Of a DNA stretch of 64,000 nt, positions 1 through 12,300 are shown one piece after another. Where the stretch lies: NCBI GenBank assembly GCA_034336665.1, contig JAPFBE010000002.1, forward strand, positions 32,033,406 through 32,097,405. Reading direction: 5' to 3'. Every line of letters starts with the position of its first letter. Position 1 is the first letter of the stretch. Under the pieces are notes generated by a model. The model made no database searches. It was not told the origin of the DNA and saw only the letters and a program-made list of their open reading frames with translations. The position numbers and the translations under genes were made by a program. This stretch comes from Luscinia megarhynchos. Lineage: Eukaryota; Chordata; Aves; Passeriformes; Turdidae.

Positions 1-3000
1 CTGATGAAGAAATACTAAGAAAAAACAGACAGATAAAATGAAGCAAATATTTGGTGGGCATGAGGAAGTATCTAGGTGTTAGGAATTTCTTAAAAATCAG
101 CACTTTAAATCCAGGAAAATCTGAATTTAGGTTTTGCTATAAGCGAATCTCCTTATATTAAGATGAATAGTATACACACAACCTTTCTTCTGGCTTATAC
201 TGCCATCCCTGGGGGCTGCTGGGAGAGGAAGAATAGAAATGCCACTCTTGAGACTTTAAAAGCCTAATTTAATACCATGAGCAATGCCTTAATCACAGTT
301 ATACATGGATCATAACCCATAAAATTATTATGGGGTGAGTGCATCACTGCTCCAAACTGCTGTCAAAGTGTCATTACAGGATTCTGTCAAACTAGAGGGC
401 ATACCAAGGAGGGGCCCCTGAGTCTCTCTTCTTGACTTAGTAATAGGCAAAAGCAGCATTAAAAGTTAGGATGATGGACAATAATCTTCTTCAAAAAGCG
501 ACACCAAAGATGGCACCAAAGGAGAAAATAACTGCAAATGCTTTTTCAGAAGTGTCCAATTCAAAGTGATCTCGGTAACTCGGAGAAATAGCCCCAAACC
601 ACTGAGGTGATATTCCTAAAAGTACAAAGTACTGCATTTAAAAGGAATGTCAGAAGTAAAAAATAGAGGAAAAACTGGTCATGCTGGGAAGTGTGGAAGG
701 GATGAGTGTTTACTGTGGACTAGATACTAAACCCAAATTGAATAACACGATGTGTATGCAGAAATTGGAAACTCATTTTATATTCTCAGCATTAGTGATT
801 TCTCAGATGGAATACTGACATCCAACTGCTCAGAGAAAATCCAGACAAATTTACAGAAAATAATGTTTCCAAGAAAAGACAAAGAAAAAAAACTTTAAAA
901 AAGAAAAGTTGATAAATTATCTGATTTTTATTTGTTTTAAAGCACCAAGAATAAAGCATGACCTATATGGAAAACTTGAAGGAAACAGTTTTATTAAGTC
1001 TTAGGAAAAGGAAAAAAAATCTTCACTGGGAGCATTTTTTGAAATATTTTAGTATATAAAAGACTCTTAAGGAGAAGGTAAGCTCAGATGTACCTTATGT
1101 CCATACAGAGTAAAACAAGAGGTGGTAGCACTTAACCAAAACAGGAAAAGCTGAAGATCAGCTTGCAGAAAAAGAATTTAGGCCATCTCACTGGTTAGCA
1201 AGAAACATTGAGAGAGGGGTCATGAAAGGAAATGGGAGATACCTAGGAAGGACCTGCAAAATATCCTTGAACCTGTCTCAGAGAATAAGAGTACTCTGGA
1301 TGATATCTTAATATCCCAGAGTTCTTGGGGTGTCCTGTGCAGGGTTTCCCCCCCTAATGACTCCATAAAAATTTTAACCCAAAATCTGTAAGCCTGAGTG
1401 TACCCCAGAGAAATCACAGATTCTGCATACCTATTTCACATTTGTAGCTTGAATACTATTCCATCAAATTGTCGATTCTCCCCTCCTGGTTTCTATAAAT
1501 GTTTCCTCTTGGTATGTGAAGACTGGGCCCAGAGATTAATTTTTCTTCTTGACAATTTGCCTGAGGCTTTAGTAGAGGAGATGTATGTAGGCAGGAACAA
1601 CCTGGCCAAATCAAAGGGTAAATGCAGCTCCCAGCTCCTTTCCCTAGTGCATCCTTGCACTCACCTGTAGCAATGCTTTGGCAGAGATCTGAATTCAAAG
1701 AATGTGATCTTTGGGGGATTTCGTGCTTGCACATGAACACAAGTTTTTGCATGATTAGTGGACTGATTACCCCTAAATACCATCATATAATGCTATGGGG
1801 CCCAACTATTTTTTCAAGGAGACGAGTCACTAAATGTTTGTGTGTAAGATATCAAAAGGAAAACTTTTTCTTCCAGAGAACAGTATCAATGCAGCTGGTC
1901 ACAAACCACTGGTGGTTCATGCCTGTGGTAATCAATGCTACAGGTAATTTCTTGCTACTCTCAAAGTTCAAATGACTTAAGCATAACAAAATTTAAAAAC
2001 TACTTTCTGAGCAATTTGATGATGAAAAAAAATCCATTATTGAAAAAGTTTGCCCATGTGCAATTGTGTATCACCAGCTGTTTCCTTTCATTTGTATTCA
2101 AAGGGCCTGCAGCCCTGCTGTTTAAATTACTCATGGTATTGACTAAATGGATGGAGTGGGACATGTTATTTGCATATTGATTTGTTTTGTATGGAAATAA
2201 TTTTGATGAGTTTTTGCCTTATTAGATTGTGCATTGTCATAGTGTGTATGTGACTATAACAATCTCAGAGTGGGGAGAAGTTTTGAAAAATGGAAATGCA
2301 AACACATATTCATTTTATTTAATTAAAAGAACATTTAATATTTAATAATAAACTCTAATGAATTTAGGGACAGGAAATTAGAAAAACACAAGATTTAAGA
2401 ACTTGTAGGTATCAGGTGTGAGCCTGTATCCTCAGTGTGAGGATGAGTTACCCTCAGCTTAGCTCAAAGATGCAGGCTGAGGTCCTTTGGGCTGGCAGAA
2501 AACAGTTTTGCAGGCTGGGTACTTAGTTCTCATCCAGCATGCTCTGTATTCCTGCTCATGTAAATTTTAAACTTTTACCTAAAGAGGTGATCACCATGCA
2601 GGGTCTTACATAAGTGACTCCAGAAATCCATGAAGGGCAGCATATTGGTAGTAATACCTGGGGATCAGATTTAACTAACAAGTTGTTCTCCTAATTTCTT
2701 GTATGTGAATAAGAAAATTAGCAGCAGTTTAATCTTGAAAGGAATTCATTACCTTGTGTGTATAAATATATATCACACTTGGCATTGCAGAGGTAGATGC
2801 ATTAGTGACTGTTTAGCTATAAATGTCTTTCCACAGAAAGCCAATGGCTGCTTGCTTCAATGAGCACTGACTCCAGGCTGCTGGGGATTTAAGGACCATA
2901 CCCACAGCTGTTTGTGTCCTTGGTCACAGTTGTCAAGGGGACCCTCTAATGGTGTCATGTCCAAGGCACAGCCATTCTGGCTAATTAGCCCTTAGTCTGG

Positions 3001-6000
3001 CGGAAATCCCTCCTCAATGAAGTTTCAGTACAGCTTGTCTTACTTCCAAGAAGCAAGTCTGACACAATTTCACCAGCAGTGACCATTTCCTTGTTTGCAG
3101 GGCATTCTAAGAGCCTTATTTCTTGCTTTACAATGCTTCTGTCAGACATCAAAGGGTAGCTGACCAGTTGCATTTAACTGTTTTAAAGAGGTGCTCCTCA
3201 GAAAAACATCAGAAGATGGAAAGTCCAGCCACACATTGTAGAAAAAAAGAGTGTTTATTTATACTAAATAGATCCTTTCATTCTCTAGGCTTCCTAATTA
3301 TTTTGTTGTTAATGTGAAGCCTCAGCTCTTATTAGTAGAACCTCTGCATTTCTGTGTTCTATTTTTTAACATGTTAACTAATCATGTAACTGCTGCAGAG
3401 TTCAGAAATACGTATTTTGTATAATTTGAAGAGGGACTCTGAAAATCAACAAACTGCAAAGCTCAGAAATCTGCCAGATGGTCCAAGCAGAAGCAGCACA
3501 TTACTCCTGCACTTTTCACAATTATGGTTGAAATAGTGGGATTTGGAATGGATCTGAAATGACCTCTTGGGTTCCAAATCCTACAAAGAAAACAAATAGC
3601 TTCATTATTAATAAATCAGTATTGCTGTTGTACTCCATAGCAGCATACACTTTTACCACTGACGATTTTTTGAGAGAGAATAATAAAGCTTGAAATTGCA
3701 TATTACAAACTGGCCTGCTGAAAATCCCAGGACCCATGCCTTTAACCTGTTAGAAATCCATTTCAGAACCTCACAGCCTTCCCCTCCAGAAATCTATGGA
3801 AGTGTGCTTGTGCCTCCTGGGGAGCACTCTGGTGCTCACTCCTGACGACAGGAGAAGAAGAAGAGTGTGTAGTGGGTTGGCACTGGCCAGCACCCACCAA
3901 AGCCTCTCTGTCACTCCTCTGCACAGCTGGACAGGCAGAGAAAATATGGAGGTTCCTGGGTTCAGGTGAGGACTGGGAAAGGTCACTCACCAAATACCAT
4001 CACAGGAAAAACAGACTCAAATTTGGGATATTAACTGAATTCATTACTAACAAAATCAGAGCAGGATAACAAGAAGTAAAATAAATCTTATCTCACTCCT
4101 CCATCCTACCTTTGCTTGGCCAGTGGCACATTCATCTTGGAACCACCTGATATTGGCTCTGTCAGACATGGAGGAAGCTTCCAGCAACTTCTCACAGAAA
4201 CCACCCCTGTATCTCCCTCCCACCAAAGTGTGGCCATGCAAATTCAATATAGGGAAGAAACACAACATGAGCAGCAGGTTTCTCTTCCCAAAGGTTCCAG
4301 TGTTAGTGTTCTTTCCACATGAAAGCACATGCAGGGGCTGGTTTGGAAGATGTTCAGGAATGGCATAAAGACTTTTGGTGTCTACCCTACCAGTCTTTGA
4401 AATCAATTGGGGGCTTTGTCCAGTGATTTCAAAAAGTTTTTTTAATTACAGCTCTAAGTTAGTCTAGTAATGGAAGTTATCTGCATTATTTTTTACAGGG
4501 ATTTCTGCCAGCTCATCAGATGAGTTCTGGAGATATGATCCAGCTATTAATGGTTCTCACCTGCTTTTGAAACACTGTTTGGGAATTTATATAATATCAC
4601 CTCAGAATAAAGAAAAGAAATTTACAGTGGCGTGAAGTACAGAAATGGCTAATATAAAGAAACAGTTTTTTCTCTCTTTACCTTGAAAAGACATTTCAGA
4701 ATGTATTTTTAGTTTCAAATTAAAATATCCTGTATTAGAAAGCAACCTGAGATAGTAGCCTGAAGCTATCAGAAAAAATACTGAAATTTAATTGCATCTT
4801 CAGCTCTGCCATAATGTCATTTCAAGGACATACCTGCATGATCAAAAACTAGTGAAATGAAAAATTGCCAAAAGCTCTTAACAAATCAACAGATGAAGAG
4901 TCCACCTCTTCAATTCTAAATAACTGTACAATGATAGTGATCAATAATACAGATAATTCAATGTGCAGGACAGTCTGACTTTTAAAGCTTATGTTCAAAT
5001 GTGCAAAACAAATTAGGACTAATGACTTCTGCGAAGTTTTGTACATAACCTAGGACACCCAGCATGATTTATGACTTTTTATCTTCACTTGGTCTCAATT
5101 GTATGCTCAATCATGTAGAGAATAAATGAACCAGGCTCACCCCAAACTGCACCTATCATGGCCAGACTAGTATGCTGCAGCCTGCTCTGGAAGCAAGCTA
5201 TTATTTATTTCTCCCAACCAGCTTTCTCTTTTAATATAAAACTCAAAACAAACCATAGCAGTTTTTCTATGCTCATATCAGCTGAGGGGTATGTGTACCA
5301 TGCCCCTTTTTCTCATGTCATTCTTGTTTTCTGACTCCTGTGGGGCAGTTTCATTGATTCATAACAGTCCAGTCTTCAATATTTCATTCACTAGAAATAT
5401 TTGGTAACATAGTTTATATCATCTAATATATAGGAGCTTTAAAGCATTATTGATACCTCAGAAAAAAGTCTCAGACTTTTGCTGGCAGTAAGCCTCTAAG
5501 GCAGTTGATGAGTTGCATATTCCAGGTCTAAGAACTCAAAATGTCAGTAAATAGAGATAGTGCATTCAACTTCTCAGTGATTTGAGCACTATGCAATTTT
5601 GCTTTCATATGTATTGTAAGTGTTAAGTAGTGCCAATTTGAAATAAAATAGCATAGTACATTACACAGAAGTACTTAAGCACTCACCAGCAGATGAGGAT
5701 GATGTACTAGATGGCACATGGTGGGAAGGCCATAAGGCAAGCAGAAGCAGGAGCTGCAGCACTCATGGCTCAGGTCATGGGGGAGATGTGACCTGTGACA
5801 CTCCCCTTGGGAACCACCAGGCCACTCAATGCACAGCAGGCACTCACCTTGCACAAAGCACCTCAGACAGCAGAAATTGTCCTGATGTCCAGGTAAAATA
5901 AAGTGTTAGCCCATCTATTTTTGAAATTAGTGCTTTTATTTATCAGGTTGCTTGGAAGGTGGTGGTTTTTTTCTTTCAACCCATGTTCTGAAGGAGCTGA

Positions 6001-6530
6001 GAGAGCCAGGCTGGCTTTTTGAAACAAAATCTATCCACAAAGATGTAGATCTGAGCAGAGAAAGCATGTAACTTTCAAAAATTCTTGACTGATGTTCCTG
6101 GTACAGTGGCCTCATGGTTAAATCCTTTAATACTGCTGTTCAATTAGTGGCAGATATGGACTCCTCAGCATTCCTTTTTGTTGTAAGTGGTGTTGTCCTC
6201 CCATATTGGTAAAAGCAACATCATTGGTTGAGGCAGAGGGGCTTTCTCCTTCTCATCCTTTCCCCCCCTCCTGTCTCTAAGGAAATCTTGGAGGATTTGG
6301 GTTTCTTTTTTTTAGTGTTGAATCTGTAGGATCTGTTTCTTTGAAACCTTTAGGAGAAAGAAAAGTGCAGTTTGCACATTCTACTTCATGCTCCTGTGCA
6401 GTAATGTTAATTAACTGCTGCTTCATTGCTACCCTCCAGTACCCAGCCACAAAAAGGTAGTAGTTGCAAAGAGATAATATTTCTTTCCTTGCTGGAAGTT
6501 GCTGCCAACATTTTGCTGATTTGCTGTTGG
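1..6530. other. Unique non-coding sequence, no gene seen
   Basis: AT-rich single-copy-looking DNA. The open frames here (up to about 116 codons, for example minus strand 4056-4406) have no recognisable domain and overlap frames on the other strand, as chance ORFs do. A locally GC-richer stretch at about 5690-5880 has two minus-strand GTGAGT splice-donor-like hexamers (near 5684 and 5845) but no convincing acceptor or open exon between them. A seven-C run lies near 1348. A perfect inverted repeat at 5464-5480 is listed separately. Confidence 0.7.
5464..5480. repeat. Perfect 8-bp inverted repeat, 1-nt spacer
   Basis: AAAAGTCT, a single C, then AGACTTTT. The symmetry is exact over 17 bases. A one-base loop is too tight for a stable RNA hairpin, so a protein-binding half-site pair or chance is more likely. 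Confidence 0.6.
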
Positions 6531-6560
6531 TTTTTTTTTGTTTGTTTGTTTGTTTGTTTT
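6531..6560 (+). repeat. (TTTG)n microsatellite with leading T run
   Basis: Nine T's followed by five TTTG-type units and a short T tail. It causes the lysine, threonine and asparagine-rich stretch of the minus-strand open frame that crosses it, so that frame is not evidence of a gene. Confidence 0.9.
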
Positions 6561-9342
6561 TAACATTATCATCCTTGTTGCTTTCTAGCCAAGTAATAGG
6601 ATTCCACTGAGCTGTATGCATGGATGCACGTGCACATTTTAGATTTCAGTAGCATCATAAAAGCAGGTCTCCAAGCTGATACACTCTGATGAGAGTCACA
6701 GACCAAGTTTCCACCAGTTTCCCATCAGGAGCTGAACACGAGGAGTTGCAAGAATCAGCAGGAAGTATTAGACTATTAATCACAAGGAGCAGGCAGACTG
6801 GTGGCAATGCAGTGTCTTCATTCTCACACCTGTACTCAGCAGTCAGCCAAAATCATTTGGCAGAATTAAACAGTGATATCAATACATTTGTCTTCTCTGT
6901 TTCGTTATGATTTCAGTGGGCTACTTTGCAGTGTGCAGATTTCTGTTGGGAGTTACAAACATAAAGCACTACTGAAATTAAAGAAAAAGCAGGAGTCAGA
7001 AGCACTTTAGGTTTCCCCTTCCTTCAAGAATGAATTTCATGCTCCTGATAGAATACCACCATACTAATTGTGCCAAGGCTTTCTTTTGTCTTTTACTCTG
7101 CGTTTTCCCACTCTGAGAGGACTGGGATAATAGAATTAATCTTCAGAAAAACTGAACTCTTTAAAAGCAGTCTCAAATATATTCAGGATCTTGGCTGGAG
7201 ACAAGGATAAGAAACCTATTAGTTTCTTACTCTGGGCTTAGATACTGCTGGCATAGTAGAATCAAGCTCTTCCAAGACAGAAAATGAAGTTTCTTTGTGT
7301 GATAGAGGCAATATCAAATTGGATGAAATAATCTGACAAATCTCAACAAAGGGCTATGTTCTTACAGCATCACTGTGAAGAGCAGAGCTTGTGCAGGCAC
7401 AATTTCACAGACAACTTCAGGTATGAAGATACAGGAGCTACTGGGAAGCTGAAGAATACTCAACCTTGATCTAAGAGAACAACAGTGTTTATCACCCATA
7501 GTCTATTAAAATGAAAAATACTTTGCCATCCTTTGTGATTTTTTCCAAATAGTTTGTTTTGTTTTTACATTCATCTTCTCAAATTATTTGTTAGGCAGCT
7601 TTCATAGTGTATGAAATGCACATATGTTTGCATACTTTCCATCACAGAAAATTTTGTACAGGAATTGGAAGGTCTTTTTTTTTAATTTTGGAGTTTGCTA
7701 CTTTGAATTTTTGGCCTAGCACCTTCACTTAAATTCAACCCATCTAATATCAGCCACATTTCAAAACACAGGATTCCTTAGAGTGTGGCTCATCTCACCT
7801 GAGGTCTGCAGCTTTCACTGTCCATGCAGGACTCCCAGGGAAGTGTTGAAGTATATGAGTTAGACTGGTGTTATAAATCTGGATCCTGGTGATATTTTGG
7901 TTCTCTGGATGGTGTTATCATTATCAAAGGTTTTTACTAAAGCAATTTATTATGTTTGAAGAAACAATGTGTTGTTGGTTCTATTGAATGCATGTATTTC
8001 TAGGGGCTTAAAAGTCCCTGCTAAGCAAAGCTTCATGCTAAGCAAAATTTTGTCTTAGTACCTGACCTTGATGTAAATTTGAAAAACAGGATGGCAGTGC
8101 ATGGCAGTGTAAGTACAGGAAGGACCTGACAAAAAAAGACAAAACGTTGATCATTGAGGAATTTAATTATTCTGACATTTCTTCTGAAAGCACTAGTGGG
8201 AATAGTAATGCAGAATATATATTTTTCCATAGCCAGTAAAACAAAGCAATTAGATAAAATAGAATCATCAGCAGTGGGCATTAGGGAACCTTATTATTAC
8301 AATGAATGAAGAGTGAAATGCTCACATCTCTGTAGCAGACGAGGCAGACACTATGTCTATTATTCCTCTTGCACATCATCCAAGAATAATGTACCCCTAG
8401 ATGTTTTCTTCTGCCTGATTTTCATTTAAGTGGTTTCTGAAAATTATGGTATAATTTCAAAATGACCTTCGTAAATCCCTTGGGAGCAATTATTTTAACA
8501 CTGCACAAAAATTACATCCTATAATGTCCTATACTTCATGTTTTAATAAAAGGATGCATCCTCATCAATTTAAGTAATATAACCTGTATAAAATCAAAGA
8601 GATCAATGACTCAAGTGATTTTTTTAATCTATGTATTTGTAATAGAAATTTAAATTTTCAAAGAACCAGAATCATCATATGTTACTCTCATAAACCTACT
8701 TTGAATAATTTTCAGACATTTAGCTTCACATGGATCTTAGAATACCTGCTAGAATAATTTTTTCCATCTATGCAGCATTGTAAAATTATTTCTGTAGTAA
8801 AAATGTCAGTATTTTATTTGATCTTATCCACCAAAAAAGCCTTCACTTTAGCATCCACAGATTACTTTAAATTTAGGCTTGATAGAGAGTGATGTGGACC
8901 CAAGTATTTTCTGCACATAAGTAAATCTTGCACAGGCAGCCTAAAGAGCTATTTTACTTAGCATTTGCTATTCTTGTCACTATTTATACTAAATGTGCTT
9001 TATGTTGTTTTTCTTAGACAATTAGACACTGTCTTTCTAATTGCTGTGCAGACTGTCCTTCCCTTAGGTTTTTCATAAATCAGCCCTGAAAATCTTGTTA
9101 ATCCCCATCCCTGGACCCAACACTGAGAGTACATTTCCAGAACAATACACTCTGAGCTGAGCACATCATCCCAGTGCAGGAAGCATGTCAGGTCTTGGTT
9201 CTGCAACTCTGCTTAAGCAAGCTTGAAACAGCCTGTACACGTTTGGCAGAGTTTGTGAGGCACCATGATAACCTGGGTGGCATTTATTTGTGACAATATA
9301 TGTGACAATTATGTATAATAATACAACAATTTACAAAGACAA

Positions 9343-9344
<2 letters not shown>
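6561..9344. other. Unique non-coding sequence, no gene seen
   Basis: AT-rich sequence without a recognisable repeat or exon. The longest frames are about 80 codons (for example minus 8033-8281) and resemble nothing known. Short T runs occur near 7675 and 8620. Confidence 0.7.

Positions 9345-9377
<33 letters not shown>
9345..9377. repeat. (AT)n microsatellite
   Basis: Uninterrupted alternating AT for about 33 bases, flanked by further AT-rich sequence containing an imperfect duplication of tgacaattatgt-like words just upstream. Self-complementary, so able to extrude a cruciform; length is likely polymorphic. Confidence 0.95.
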
Positions 9378-12300
9378 AACTACATTATATTAACTTCCAA
9401 TATTGCATTTTCAGAGGAAGCCTGCAAAATGTCTTGTCAATTGGAATGCTTAAGTCAGCAAAAGAGGAGGAAAGAGGTGTGCCTCTGCAAATATTTAGTA
9501 GAACCATGGCTTTAAACTCCTCTCTGACTGTCAACAAGTTTGTTGGCTGCAGCTGATCCTTTTTGCAAAGGATATGTCCAGCTCTCAGTTCTGTTCATCT
9601 CTCCAGAATGATCAATATGCTGTACAAAGAACTGTCTTGCAGGCAGCAGTGAGTGCAGCAGGGAGAAGTATATGACAACAATGTAGGTGGAGAAATTGTT
9701 GGCCTAAGCCCCATCTCTATTAAGCAGAAGAGATAAAAGGTCTTTGGTGGGAGAGGGAGGAGGTGACAATGGGATGTAAGTTATCAACATTCTAGAAAGG
9801 GATAAAATAGGATGTGGTGGGTTTTAGTTCTGGTCAAAACTTTTCGTTTTGGTCTCACTAAATGTCATATGTGCAAAACCAGCACACAGGAGAAGGCAGA
9901 AAATGGGCAGAGTTTACACCCTGGTTAGGAAAGAGAAAATTAAAAAGGAGTCATGTGATACAGGCTGCAAAAATATTGGCACATCTGAGCAGTGAGACAG
10001 TGAGAGATGGGAATAGTGCAGCCTCTGCTTGGAGCACATCAGAGAGAAGGTGCAGGTGGCAACAAAACATTCCAGTCACATCCTCAGAAGATGGAGCTGG
10101 AGAAAAGGCACAGCACTCAAAGAGGAAAGCTTGGGAGGGAGTTTGTGGGATAAACAACAGAGTCCTTGAAGTCAGGAGTGTTCTTAAGCACTGGAAGCTC
10201 AGGGTGCAGCTGTGTTTTTACTCTGTCTCACTACCTTCATATGTGTCTCAGTCATGACAGGGCATCCTGGTTCTGGTCTAGGAAAGAGTCCAAAAGGTAG
10301 CTTAGCTCAAAACATAAATGTTCACTCTTACCTTTACTGAATTATCTGCCATCTGCACACCCGTTCCTTTGATGAACTGGATTCCTTAGTCACAGAGCTG
10401 AATTGATGAGGTTTTTGGAGTAGAAGCAGTTTGAGTTGTGATTCATTTATTTCTCATAAAAGCTCATTATAGGCTGATAACTGACCCAACACTTTCCATC
10501 AAATTTGAATTAAATCACACTGGAAATCAGTTACCCTAATTTCCAAAGGTATTTTTACTTTGTAGGAAAATGAAAATATTTGTGAGATTGCTCAAGGAAC
10601 AATGCTGTAAGTTGACATTTGTGACAAGTGCAGGTTTCTCCACTTTGTCCTTCTCCACCTGGGTGGAGAAAATTATGAGTGCAAATATTTCACTATTTTG
10701 TTTTGAAGTACAAAAAAATTGTTTAGAGCTTTCCAAATTATGGAAATCCTGTGGAACCATGGAAGTGCAGGGGAGGAGATTGAAAAAATACAAATTTCTG
10801 TTTCAGTTGTCAGCTCTGTAATTTTGAGCGTGGCCTCAGTTAAATTGACAGCAGTCATGGATCATCCAAATGCTAAACAACCATTGGATTTAGAAGTTCC
10901 AGCGGGCTGGAGGTAGTGATGATTGTCACCTTCCACTCTGATCTCTCTAGGATTTGGAGCACAGCCTTGAGCATCATCATGTCACAGCAGAGGTTATTTG
11001 AAAGGAAACTGAAAGGGGACTTGGACCACTGTGACCTGTCCTGTGTGATGCAGACCTCTTGCCAACATGAGACAAAGTCTTCCCTCCCTCTCTCCCCTCC
11101 TCTGATCCATGAACTCACTCTGAGCTTGTGTCAGAGGATAGAGGAGCATGGTGCAAGAAACCTGGAAAACAGATTCTGATCTCCCCAGTTCTCAAGTTCA
11201 GAAAAAATTTTAATCTGTATGTTCCTTCTGCTAGTTATGCTGGTTCTGCAGTAAACAAAAAACCATCCAGGTTCATTACTCAAAGCCAAAGTCTTCCCAT
11301 CTCAACACATACAGCTCCACAAAAACAACTTGACCACTTCTGTGGGAAAAAAATATTGTACTTCAGAGAAATAGCTCATGTTCAGCTGACTGTAAACCTG
11401 TTTCAAAGGTTAAACTCCTCACTCTTCCCTTTTCAGTTGAAACATTTTGATTAGTGGGAAGAAATATTTGTTTTAGTTGAGTTTTAGTTCAATAAAGCAT
11501 CCAACTGAACTTCAAAATGAAAACTTAGGGTCAGACTGGGAAAAAATAACAGATTTTTTTATTTAATGGAAGCTCAGTTCAGCACCTGTCTTTCCCTCTG
11601 CAAAATGACACACTTCTCTCCAGTTTTCTCTCTTTGACTGAGTAGATGAGCTTCAGCTAATTTCTCATTGCATTACTTTTACAGGTTTTCTATTTGGATC
11701 TTTTTGTATCTTTGCACGTTTTGTGTATCTCTAGTTTTTAGTGTATTATTCCTCTGCTCTCAGAGGTATTTGCAGTTTCTGTCCATTTGTTTTCAGTGAA
11801 TTTCATTAAGGTTTTTATTTGATCTATTCCCTAAATCACTAAGGCTAACTTGCCATATTCCCAGTGCATATTTTGCCCTGCATTACTTTCCTGTCTGACA
11901 AGTCCCTTTGCATCACAGGTTCTCAGTTATATGCCAGTGATCTTAAAAAGACTGGATATGAATTAATTTTGAGACATGTTTTAAATGATAAAAAACCCAA
12001 AGAGTTTTCATATACCCTTCCAGCTTTACCATCAATTCTTAAAAATAAATTAAAAAAGAAAAAAAAAATCAAGTTTAGCTGAAGACATTTCTTATTTTTA
12101 AAGCTTTCTGTCTCCACCAATGATTCATTCTTAGACTTACCTTTTGGTCAGTCACTGGAGACCTTGAAAGTGAAGACTACAGTTCAGTTATTTAATTCTT
12201 AATTTCTTTTTGAATTAAACCAATATTTCTCTGTCTGTGTACATGCATGTTTGTTTGCCTGAGTTCATTATACTCTCCTGTGCTAAGTCTGCCCTGGTGC

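Noticed and set aside
2168..2175. Perfect octamer ATTTGCAT, also at 24388, 26691 region and 43974
   Set aside because: Recurs several times in AT-rich DNA as expected by chance; single sites carry no weight.
6277..6621. 114-codon minus-strand open frame
   Set aside because: Crosses the TTTG microsatellite (the Lys/Gln/Thr/Asn run) and has no recognisable domain.
9862..10257. 131-codon plus-strand open frame
   Set aside because: No domain, no family resemblance and an overlapping minus-strand frame; the length is expected by chance somewhere in 64 kb.
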